Shown here: in pieces, positions 25,791 through 32,812 of the stretch | How the letters are laid out: every line of letters begins with the position of its first letter | Position numbering within the stretch: position 1 is the stretch's first letter | Assembly: GCA_030038495.1 (NCBI GenBank) | Contig: JASHOV010000035.1 | Coordinates: 1-32,812, forward strand | Origin: Streptosporangiaceae bacterium | Lineage (GTDB): Bacteria; Actinomycetota; Actinomycetes; Streptosporangiales; Streptosporangiaceae | Reading direction: 5' to 3' | DNA: 32,812 bases | Notes under the pieces: generated by a model | What the model was told of the DNA's origin: nothing | Seen by the model: only the letters and a program-made list of their open reading frames with translations | Database searches by the model: none | Made by a program: the position numbers and the translations under genes

Positions 25791-27230
25791 GTGCAGACAG
25801 CCCGGCGGAGTTTCTTAGTCGGCAGCGCCCTGATTGCGGGCGGTACCGTCGCCAGCGGCGTCGCCGAGCCCGCGATGGCCTCCGCCGCGACTCACCACAG
25901 GCCGTCCCCGGACTCGGTCACCGTCCCCAGGGCGGTGTCGCCGTTCAATGCCGGGACGTTCAATGACGAGGGCCTGTTCGTTCTCGGGGCAGCGGGATGC
26001 GGCACCGCAGATGTCGGTGAGGTCCTGACCGCCTTCGACGCGATCAACGCCAGGACCGGCAATCCGCCGAGACTGGTCCGCGCCGACTTCGATGCATACG
26101 TGGAAGTGTTTCTGGCAACCGCCGCGCGGCTGGCGGCGCTGGCGCAGTCGTCGCGTCTCGCCGGGCAGACCGTCACGGCCAGGTACCAGCACCTGCGCGC
26201 GAGCAATTACTACACTCAGGCACTGTTCTTCGTGCTGGGCACCAGGCACCCCGCCCGCGAGGAGGCGTTCTTCGACCTGGTCAACCAGCAGTTCCACGCG
26301 GCGCTTGCCGCCTGGACGCCGACCCCGGTGCAGTTCACGGTCCAGGCGGGCCCCTACGCTCTCCCGGTTTACTTCTTCCGCCCGGACCAGTCCGGTGCGC
26401 GGCGGCCGACGCTGCTCATCAGCAGCGGCAGCGACGGGCAGAACGTCGAGTCGATGCAGTTCGGCGTGGTGTCCGGCCTGCAGCGCGGCTATAACGTCGC
26501 GCTGTTCGAGGGCCCCGGCCAGATGTCCCTGCTGTTCCGGCACAAGATCCCGTTCACTCCGCACTGGGACCAGGTCATCAGTCCCATCGTCAGCGTGCTC
26601 GGGGCCCGGCCGGACGTGCGCGGCGACCGCATCGCCCTGATCGGCCTCAGCTTCGCCGGCATGCTGTGCGCCCGGGCGGCGGCCCGCAGCCCCGGCCTCC
26701 GGGCGGTAGTCCTCGAGCCCGCTGCTTTCGACATGCCCAGGATCTGGGCTGACCCGAAGGATATCGCCGTCGTCCGGAAGGCTCAGCAGGCTCCCCCGGC
26801 CGTGCGCGCCAGAGTCCGGCGGGAAGTGAACGCGGGCTTTACCGGGGCCTGGCGGTACATCCCGCCCGAGGCGCAGTTCGTCATCCACAAGCGGAGCGAG
26901 ATCTTCCAGACCCGGGCCCTGGAGGACGCCAGGGCCGGGCGGCCTCCGTCGGATTACTTCGGCCTGCTGGAGGCCATACTTGGCTTCGAGTTCGCGGCGG
27001 ACTACCGGTCGATCACGATCCCCACGCTGCTGACCGCCAATGTCGGCGACACCTTCTTCGGCCAGCAGCCCGAAGAGGGGTTCGACCTGCTGAGCAAGGT
27101 ACCGGCCGCGGACAAGAAGCTGATCGTTTTCACGTCCGCCGAGGGAGCGCAGGGACACGACCAGCCGATGGCGCCGCAGTTCGCCCAGGAGACGATCTTC
27201 GACTGGCTGGCCCGCTACATGCTGGATTAA
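25791..27230 (+). CDS. Tat-exported alpha/beta hydrolase, FrsA/DHPON-hydrolase-like
   Basis: A predicted secreted esterase-type hydrolase of 479 residues from GTG 25791. The N-terminus TARRSFLVGSALIAGG is a twin-arginine signal, with likely cleavage after AMASAA, so it would be exported folded. A helical cap-like region (about residues 60-180) precedes the alpha/beta hydrolase domain. This is the layout of FrsA-like and 2,6-dihydropseudooxynicotine hydrolases. Triad candidates are Ser287 in GLSFAG, Asp420 in NVGDTFFG and His456 in GAQGHDQ. PTLLISSGSDGQ and LFEGPGQ also fit that group. Substrate is unknown. It stands alone between the hairpin cluster and a convergent gene. Confidence 0.85.
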   Translation: MQTARRSFLVGSALIAGGTVASGVAEPAMASAATHHRPSPDSVTVPRAVSPFNAGTFNDEGLFVLGAAGCGTADVGEVLTAFDAINARTGNPPRLVRADFDAYVEVFLATAARLAALAQSSRLAGQTVTARYQHLRASNYYTQALFFVLGTRHPAREEAFFDLVNQQFHAALAAWTPTPVQFTVQAGPYALPVYFFRPDQSGARRPTLLISSGSDGQNVESMQFGVVSGLQRGYNVALFEGPGQMSLLFRHKIPFTPHWDQVISPIVSVLGARPDVRGDRIALIGLSFAGMLCARAAARSPGLRAVVLEPAAFDMPRIWADPKDIAVVRKAQQAPPAVRARVRREVNAGFTGAWRYIPPEAQFVIHKRSEIFQTRALEDARAGRPPSDYFGLLEAILGFEFAADYRSITIPTLLTANVGDTFFGQQPEEGFDLLSKVPAADKKLIVFTSAEGAQGHDQPMAPQFAQETIFDWLARYMLD

Positions 27231-27309
27231 GCAACGGGCCGTGCCCCAGCCGGACGTGCCACCTCGGTCAGGCCGCTCCGCGTCATGAAGTTGCCGCCCT
27301 GCGGGCTCG

Positions 27310-27335
27310 CGGGCTAGCTGCCCGGGCTAGCTGCC
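27310..27335. repeat. Tandem 13-base duplication at the end of the TagF-like gene
   Basis: CGGGCTAGCTGCC occurs twice back to back (27310-27322, 27323-27335). The second copy contains the stop codon (minus strand, 27329-27327) and the first lies just beyond it. A small duplication at the gene end with no effect on the protein. Confidence 0.6.
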
Positions 27336-30300
27336 GAAAATGCGGTCGCACGCGCGGGCGCCCGCCTTGCCGTCGTCCAGCGGGCAGAACCTGGTAACGA
27401 ACGCCTCGTACTTAGCCCGGTATCGCTCGGCCACCGCGTCCAGGTCGCCGACAGCCGCGACGACCTCGGCCGACGTCGCCAGCAGCGGGCCCGGCACCTC
27501 CGCCTCGAAGTCCAGGTTGAAGCCGCGCAGGTTGTCCCTGTAGTCCTCGAGGTCGTAGGTGTAGAACACCATCGGCTTCCCGGTGGGGGCGAAGTCGCAC
27601 ATCATCGACGAGTAGTCGGTGACCAGCGCGTCGGTAACCAGGAACAGCTCGGACAGGTCCGGGTAGGCGGTCACGTTCAGCATGAAGCCGGGCCGGATGT
27701 CGTCGGGCACGTCGTCGGCCATCTGGTGGTGGCCGCGGACGAGGAAGACAAAATCGTCGCCGAGCCGGCGGTAGGCCTCCTGCAGGTCCAGCCGGAAGTC
27801 GAAGCGGTACCGGCCCGACGCGTAGTACTGGTTGTCCCGCCAGGTCGGCGCGTACATGACGACCTTCTTGCCGCCCGGCAGGCCAAGCCGCGCCCGGACG
27901 GTCGCCGCGAGCGCCGCGGTGTCGCCGCTGCACAGCACGTCGTTCCGCGGATAGCCGGACTCGAGTATCTCCCCGTCGTAGCGGAACGCACGGCGCATGT
28001 GCGGCGTGCTGAACGGGTTCGGCGAAAGCGCCAGGTCCCACTTCGCCACGTCCCTGGCCAGGTGCTCGTTGTACTTGGTTCCGCTGATGAACTGCGGGTT
28101 CTCCACGTCGAAGCCGATGCGCTTGAGGAGCGTGCCGTGCCAGGTCTGCACGTACATCTGGCCCGGCCGCTTCTCGAACCTGGCGGGCATATCGTCGTTG
28201 GAGATGACGTAGCGGGAGCGGGCCAGTACGTCCCAGTAGGCCTCGGTGTTCGCCAGCACCGGCTTGGCTCCGTCGGGGACCGGCACCGACCAGTCGTTGA
28301 CCACCCAGATGTGCTCGCGATCGTCGCCGCGCCGGCGCAGTTCCTGCGCGATGCCAAGCGGGTTGTCATTGCAGGACTTGCCCTTGAAGCTGATGAACAC
28401 CACGCTGTCGCGCAGCTGCCTGCGCTGCTGCAGCGGGTAGTACATGTCGCGCAACACCTTCCGCTGGATCCGGCCCTGCTCGGCCAGCCCCAGCACCGGC
28501 GCGACGACGAGCACCGGCCGGTCGTACTCCGTGGTGCTGAACACGTACGTCTTGCGCCCGAACTGCAGCTTGGTGTCGGTGACCTCGGCCAGCCGACAGT
28601 GATCGTAGATCGGCACCAGGGGCTCGGGCCCGTGCTGCCCCGCCGCCCGCATCCCGACCGTCCAGACGCCGTCCCGCAGCGGCTGGGGCGTGCCGAAGAC
28701 GGGCATGCCCGCCGCCGGAATCACGATGGTGAACCGGTCCCCGTCACGCTGGACCTGGAGCACCTGCACCTCGGTGGCCCGCTGCCGGTACAGCATCGCC
28801 TCAAGGTCCACGCCGGGCAGATCGGCGTAACTGCCGCGCAGGGTGAGGGTCCCGTCGTCGGACCACGTGTGCTGGTCGACCACGGGCCGCGGCGCCCGGC
28901 GGACGATCATCACGTTGCCGTACCTGGTCTGCTCCACGGCGATTTCGTCCCGGCCGAAGGCAAAGCGCGACTCGGCGCCGCCCGAGCTGAACGCCACCCG
29001 GATCCGCTCGCCACCCGCCGGGACCGCGAATAGGTCCCACTCCGCCGCCGCATCGCCTTCCGGACCGGTGACTTCCGCGAGGGGAACGAGGCCGCGCAGG
29101 CGCAGGCCGCTCCCGTTCGGCAGCGGCTCCGTGGTGGTGGCAACCGGGCGGGTCGCTGCGCCCTTGGGGGCAGCGAGCATCAGCCCCGCCGCGGACGGAG
29201 CCTCGCCCGTGCAGCGCAGGTCGACGTCGAGCACGAGTTTCCCGTCCTCGAGGCGGCAGCCGCCCAGCTCGGCCGGGGTCCTGGCCAGCTGAACATGCAG
29301 CCGCAGGCCCATCCACCGCGCGCCCAGCCGGATGCCCGGCGCCACCTGGCGGGCTACCGGCCGCTCGGCCGAGCCGGGCAGCGGCGAGTGCAGCCGCGCC
29401 GCACGCCACACGCCGCGCGCCCGCACCAGGACGAACGAGTCCCACTCGCCCGGCTGCCAGGACCCGGTCGGACGGAACCACCGCGGGTTGATGACCGCGC
29501 GGAAGCCGGCCCAGTCATAGCTGTAGCGGTGCTGGTCGGCGTAGGTCTTCGCGTCACCGTGCTGGAACGATCGGGCCACCGCGACGACCGGCAGCCGTCC
29601 CCTGGTCAGCGGCCGCAGCACGACGATCTTCGAGGTCTGGCGGCGCTTGCGGATGTCGACCGAGGGCACGTAGGCGAAGCCGGAGATGACCAGTTTGCCG
29701 TCCTCCCAGCCGAGGCCGTCGACCCGCACGACAGGATCGAGCTCGCGCATCCGCGTGGCGTAGACGCTGGCCGGGATGCCCAGATCACGTCGCTTGCGGA
29801 ACGGCAGGTCGGCGCGGATGCGGCCACGCTCGCGCACCACCTGGACGGTCTTGACCGTCTGGGCGCTGAGGTAGCCCACGTACTCGAGCAGTTCGGGGAG
29901 CATCCGCCGGCCGATCAGGTGGTAGGCCAGCTTGTGCGTGGACGGCAGCTTGCGCAGCACGCCCTTCTCGACCTGGGCCAGGTACTTGCCGGTCAGCTCC
30001 ATGAACTCGGCCTGGTACTCGCCGCTCGTCCGGCCGAGATCGGGCACGTACAGCCACAGGTCGTTGAGCAGCGACTTGTACTGGTGCTCGGCAACAAGCC
30101 GGGCCGGCTGGTGCTGACGGAGGAACTCGTCGATGTTGAGCAGGGCGGCGATGCGGTCACGGAAATTCCGGATGCTGGTCCGCGACTGGGTGATCGACAG
30201 CTCGCCCTTGCCGCGCTCCCGCCAGTAGTAGATCGGCTCCGGGATGATGTCCACGGCACGCGCCAGCACGTGCGCCTTGGTGATGAGCTGCAGGTCCTCC

Positions 30301-30848
30301 CAGACCACGCCCTCGGGGAACTCAAGGTGGCTCGCGTCCCAGAATGACCGCCGGTACATCTTGTTCCAGACCGACACGTCGAAGAACAGGTCCGCGTTCC
30401 GGCTGATGTGCGTGCCGATCTGGCGGGTCTTGATCGCCTTGGCGTGCATCACCGAGGGCGTGATGCCCATGGGCCCGGTCCGCAGCACCCCGCCGGTTAC
30501 GAAATCGGAGCCGGACTTCTCGAGCGTGTTCACCATTTGCTCGAGCGCGTGCGGCGGCAGCGTGTCGTCCGCGTCCACGAACGACAGGTACTCCCCGGCG
30601 GCGCGCTTGACGCCCTGATTGCGCGTGTAGCCGGGGCTGCCGCCGCGGCGCACCTGCACCAGCGTGAATCGCGGGTCGGCGGCGGCCTGGGCGGCGGCAA
30701 CCCGGGCACTGCCGTCCGTCGACCCGTCGTCGACCATGATCACTTCAAAGTCGCCGATCGACTGAGCCGCGATCGACTTCAGGCAGTCACCAAGCAGATC
30801 CTCGTTGTTATAGAACGGGACAACAACGCTGATCCGGGGCACCGGCAT
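27327..30848 (-). CDS. Bifunctional GT2 glycosyltransferase / CDP-glycerol glycerophosphotransferase (TagF-like)
   Basis: A large cytoplasmic-face enzyme of wall teichoic-acid-like polymer synthesis. ATG 30848 (MPVPRISVVVPFYNNEDLL) gives 1173 residues; an ATG 14 codons upstream is unconserved. Residues 1-110 form a GT2 domain with VMVDDGSTDGS-type sequence and the metal site FVDADDT. Residues about 400-780 are a poorly conserved, beta-rich linker. The C-terminal 370 residues are a glyphos_transf domain, with VFISFKGKSCNDNP, WHGTLLKRIG, MYAPTWRDN, LVRGHHQM, VTDYSSMMCDFA and RGFNLDF. Such fusions are common in Actinomycetota. The polymer may be poly(glycerol phosphate) or a glycosylated relative; the sequence does not decide. 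It lies 145 bases after the enoyl-CoA hydratase on the same strand, an unrelated function. Confidence 0.9.
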   Translation of the reverse strand: MPVPRISVVVPFYNNEDLLGDCLKSIAAQSIGDFEVIMVDDGSTDGSARVAAAQAAADPRFTLVQVRRGGSPGYTRNQGVKRAAGEYLSFVDADDTLPPHALEQMVNTLEKSGSDFVTGGVLRTGPMGITPSVMHAKAIKTRQIGTHISRNADLFFDVSVWNKMYRRSFWDASHLEFPEGVVWEDLQLITKAHVLARAVDIIPEPIYYWRERGKGELSITQSRTSIRNFRDRIAALLNIDEFLRQHQPARLVAEHQYKSLLNDLWLYVPDLGRTSGEYQAEFMELTGKYLAQVEKGVLRKLPSTHKLAYHLIGRRMLPELLEYVGYLSAQTVKTVQVVRERGRIRADLPFRKRRDLGIPASVYATRMRELDPVVRVDGLGWEDGKLVISGFAYVPSVDIRKRRQTSKIVVLRPLTRGRLPVVAVARSFQHGDAKTYADQHRYSYDWAGFRAVINPRWFRPTGSWQPGEWDSFVLVRARGVWRAARLHSPLPGSAERPVARQVAPGIRLGARWMGLRLHVQLARTPAELGGCRLEDGKLVLDVDLRCTGEAPSAAGLMLAAPKGAATRPVATTTEPLPNGSGLRLRGLVPLAEVTGPEGDAAAEWDLFAVPAGGERIRVAFSSGGAESRFAFGRDEIAVEQTRYGNVMIVRRAPRPVVDQHTWSDDGTLTLRGSYADLPGVDLEAMLYRQRATEVQVLQVQRDGDRFTIVIPAAGMPVFGTPQPLRDGVWTVGMRAAGQHGPEPLVPIYDHCRLAEVTDTKLQFGRKTYVFSTTEYDRPVLVVAPVLGLAEQGRIQRKVLRDMYYPLQQRRQLRDSVVFISFKGKSCNDNPLGIAQELRRRGDDREHIWVVNDWSVPVPDGAKPVLANTEAYWDVLARSRYVISNDDMPARFEKRPGQMYVQTWHGTLLKRIGFDVENPQFISGTKYNEHLARDVAKWDLALSPNPFSTPHMRRAFRYDGEILESGYPRNDVLCSGDTAALAATVRARLGLPGGKKVVMYAPTWRDNQYYASGRYRFDFRLDLQEAYRRLGDDFVFLVRGHHQMADDVPDDIRPGFMLNVTAYPDLSELFLVTDALVTDYSSMMCDFAPTGKPMVFYTYDLEDYRDNLRGFNLDFEAEVPGPLLATSAEVVAAVGDLDAVAERYRAKYEAFVTRFCPLDDGKAGARACDRIFGS

Positions 30849-30993
30849 CCCTGTTTCTTCTCTCCAGTCGCTTGCGGCCATCCGCGGCATTACCCACGCG
30901 GCCGGCTCGGGGGCCCAGGGGCGCTTGCCAGCCTGACGTGACGCCCAGGTTACCCCGGCCAGATCCGCGACCTGCCCGTCCTCGCTCGAGCCG

Positions 30994-31758
30994 CTACTCG
31001 CCGCGCCAGTTGGGCGTGCGCTTCTCGGCGAAGGCAGCCGCGCCCTCGATGGCGTCCTTCGAGCCGAACACCGGGACGATGATCTTGCTCTGCCGGTCGA
31101 AGGCGCTGGCGCTGTCCCAGTCGGCCGACTCCACGATGACCCGCTTGGTCGCGGCCAGCGCCAGCGGGGCGTTCTGGGCGATCCGCGCGGCCAGTCGTTT
31201 CGCCTCGGCGAGCGCCTCCCCGGCCGGCACCTCCAGGTTGACCAGGCCCGCCTCGCGCAGGTGGGCAGTCGTGAAGTGGTCGCCGGTAAGCGCGATCTCC
31301 ATGGCCAGGTGATAGGGAATCCGGGACGGGAGCCGGAGCAGGCCGCCAGCGCCGGCCACCAAGCCGCGCTTCACCTCGGGCAGCCCGAAATTGGCCTCCT
31401 CGCTGGCCACGACCAGATCGCAGGCCAGCACGAGCTCGAATCCTCCGGCGAGCGCGTAGCCCTCGACCGCGGCGATGATCGGCTTGGCCGGCGGCCGCTG
31501 CACGATGCCGCCGAACCCCCGGCCCGGTGCCGTCGGGGCGTCGCCGGACAGGAAACCCTTGAGATCCATGCCCGCGCTGAAGGTGCCGCCCGCTCCGGTC
31601 AGGACCAGGACACGGACGTCACCGCGGGCGTCCAGATCGTCTATCGCGGCGGCCATGCCACGGGCGACGGCGCCGTTCACGGCGTTGCGGGCCTCGGGCC
31701 GGTTGATGGTGATGACGGCAATGCCGTCGCTGACCTCGGTCAGGACTGGCTCAGACAT
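30994..31758 (-). CDS. Enoyl-CoA hydratase/isomerase (crotonase) family protein
   Basis: A crotonase-fold enzyme of 254 residues from ATG 31758 (MSEPVLTEVSDGIAVITINRP). The oxyanion-hole segments are GTFSAGMDLKGF and VEGYALAGGFELVLACD. Both catalytic Glu positions of enoyl-CoA hydratase are kept: FELVLA and LPEVKRGLVAGAGGLLRLP. It therefore probably hydrates 2-enoyl-CoA in fatty-acid or amino-acid breakdown. MDLKGF is commoner in members with broader substrates, so the exact acyl-CoA is open. AAGGA lies 11 bases upstream of the ATG. It is separated from the upstream secreted gene by a strong hairpin. Confidence 0.9.
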   Translation of the reverse strand: MSEPVLTEVSDGIAVITINRPEARNAVNGAVARGMAAAIDDLDARGDVRVLVLTGAGGTFSAGMDLKGFLSGDAPTAPGRGFGGIVQRPPAKPIIAAVEGYALAGGFELVLACDLVVASEEANFGLPEVKRGLVAGAGGLLRLPSRIPYHLAMEIALTGDHFTTAHLREAGLVNLEVPAGEALAEAKRLAARIAQNAPLALAATKRVIVESADWDSASAFDRQSKIIVPVFGSKDAIEGAAAFAEKRTPNWRGE

Positions 31759-31901
31759 CGGCGTGAACGTCCTTAACTGGGATGGCAGGGGCAGACTGGA
31801 TGGCAGGGACGCTGTGCCGGAAAGGCTATCGGGCCGATTCCGGCGAGGGCATCCTGGCCCGCCAGCTTCACGGCGCCGACGGCGGTTCACGTCCGTTCAC
31901 G

Positions 31902-31938
31902 GCGCTGGCCCGGGACCTGCTAGGTCCCGGGCCAGCGC
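31902..31938 (-). terminator. Strong hairpin terminator of the secreted repeat gene
   Basis: Arms GCGCTGGCCCGGGACCT (31902-31918) and its exact complement (31922-31938) make a 17-bp perfect stem with a 3-base loop. On the minus strand it begins 9 bases after the stop codon at 31948. No T-run follows; T-less hairpin terminators are usual in high-GC actinobacteria. Confidence 0.75.
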
Positions 31939-31947
31939 GCTCGGCCG

Positions 31948-32812
31948 CTAGAGCGTTACTAGTTCGAAAACGCCGCCGGCACGCTTGATGCCGTTCCCGT
32001 TCCCGGTAGCGAAATAGCCCTTCGCGGTGTGGACGATGCCCTCGTGGCTGTAGAGGTACAGGGGATGCCCGTCGTAGGACACCTGGCGGACGCCGCCCTT
32101 CCGTATGATCGTGGACACGTCGCTGGAGTTCACGCCCTTGGTCACCGTCGGCCGGGACGAGGTGAGCAACGGCGGCCATGCGTGGGCGCAGAAGCCGTAG
32201 CAGGTGCTGCTTGTCGGGCTGTCGTTGCTGTAGCTGTATACGGGGAAGTCCTTGTACCCGATGGCCGTCTGCATCCTGGCCGCCAGCACGGTGCGCTTCC
32301 CGATCCGAGTTGTGGTCAGCTGGCCCGCCCACGGCTGAAACTGGCCGGACGGAGACACCACCCACCAGACGCCGTGCCAGGGCGGCAGGCTGGGCTCGTC
32401 CCAGCCCTCGCCGGTGACAACGCCGGGCTTGGGATCGAACAGGTACAGCGGGTGCCCGGCATAGGTGACCTGGTGGCCGACGTGCGTGCGGTAAACCGAG
32501 CCGAGCAGGCGGCCGTCGATCCCGCTGCCTGCGACCGGCTGGCCGTTCGTGGTGATGGCCGGCCATTCGGCGCTGGGGTCGTTGGACGGGCCCGTGCAAG
32601 TCCCGTGGTGGCCGAGAACCGTGACGACGACCGTGGTGCAGCCGTAGTGTCCGAGCCGGTCACTAGTGATCGCGTACAGGGTGAAGCCCATGTACCGGCC
32701 AGAGCCGACGACCAGCATCTGGCCATAGGGCCCGTTCGCCTCGCTGATGACGGTTCCGGTCCAGGCCGGAGCCGCATGAGCTGGCGCGGCTGGACCCACG
32801 CAGACTGCGAGA
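31948..32812 (-). CDS. Secreted protein with Lipoprotein_15-type repeats, partial
   Basis: The frame is open to the right edge. The first visible residues LAVCVGPAAPAHA-APAW look like the end of a signal peptide with AHA cleavage, so the true start lies beyond the window. About 280 mature residues contain repeats of the secreted repeat family of unknown function (PF03640). One unit is GHPLYLFDPKPGVVTGEG. The second has FPVYSYSNDSP, HAWPPLLTS and GHPLYLYSHEGIVH. A first, less regular copy has FTLYAITSDRLG and SAEWPAITTNG. Four Cys in two pairs (GCTTVV/GTCTG and STCYGFC) could form disulfides outside the cell. Function is unknown. LAVC is not a canonical lipobox. Confidence 0.85.
   Translation of the reverse strand, partial: LAVCVGPAAPAHAAPAWTGTVISEANGPYGQMLVVGSGRYMGFTLYAITSDRLGHYGCTTVVVTVLGHHGTCTGPSNDPSAEWPAITTNGQPVAGSGIDGRLLGSVYRTHVGHQVTYAGHPLYLFDPKPGVVTGEGWDEPSLPPWHGVWWVVSPSGQFQPWAGQLTTTRIGKRTVLAARMQTAIGYKDFPVYSYSNDSPTSSTCYGFCAHAWPPLLTSSRPTVTKGVNSSDVSTIIRKGGVRQVSYDGHPLYLYSHEGIVHTAKGYFATGNGNGIKRAGGVFELVTL

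Overview
The window is chromosomal DNA of a high-GC Gram-positive bacterium (Actinomycetota). The reasons are the very GC-rich coding DNA, frequent GTG starts, and a housekeeping neighbourhood resembling that of Mycobacterium and Streptomyces (pmt / rsmI / metG-tatD-rsmA-ispE and pth-rplY-prs-glmU next to a tRNA-Gln). A SigR-type sigma factor and a tam/MarR pair of the Streptomyces TamR type fit the same phylum. I cannot name the genus.

Layout, left to right. (1) 1-2517: two minus-strand envelope-sugar genes, a long-type glucose-1-phosphate nucleotidylyltransferase cut by the left edge and a polyprenyl-phosphate sugar-1-phosphate transferase. (2) 2718-5823: the sulfate-assimilation operon cysQ-cysD-cysN (minus), each joined to the next by a TGATG overlap. 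(3) 6023-9640: glmU-prs-rplY-pth (minus). The GlmU here ends before the acetyltransferase active site. (4) 9641-10212: a 500-base gene-free divergent region, then tRNA-Gln(TTG) (plus). (5) 10251-11102: a lower-GC helix-turn-helix gene of uncertain function, ending 38 bases past the tRNA. (6) 11263-13094: a palindrome-rich control region, a fatty-acyl desaturase and a TetR regulator (plus). (7) 13114-14556: trans-aconitate methyltransferase and a divergent MarR regulator (TamR-like), with two matching operator-like sites between them. (8) 14633-15583: a GDSL lipoprotein. (9) 15588-22990: the minus-strand run rsmI-metG-tatD-rsmA-ispE-ABC-F, with several 4-base GTGA overlaps. (10) 23035-24669: protein O-mannosyltransferase, divergent from rsmI. 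(11) 24955-25539: a SigR-like ECF sigma factor with no anti-sigma gene beside it, then a cluster of hairpins. (12) 25791-27230: a Tat-exported alpha/beta hydrolase. (13) 27327-32812 (minus): a bifunctional GT2/TagF-like wall-polymer enzyme, an enoyl-CoA hydratase, and a secreted repeat protein cut by the right edge, which ends in a 17-bp perfect hairpin.

How the genes work together. Most are core functions: sulfate activation and PAP turnover, nucleotide-sugar and PRPP supply, isoprenoid precursor synthesis, rRNA methylation, translation and ribosome protection. A second theme is the cell envelope: sugar transfer, teichoic-acid-like polymer, O-mannosylation, membrane desaturation and secreted hydrolases.

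I looked for an undescribed multi-gene defence, mobile or biosynthetic system and found none that I can support. The points most worth following are the shortened GlmU, the foreign-looking gene beside tRNA-Gln, the apparently orphan SigR-like sigma factor, the palindromes upstream of the desaturase, and the paired TamR-like operators.
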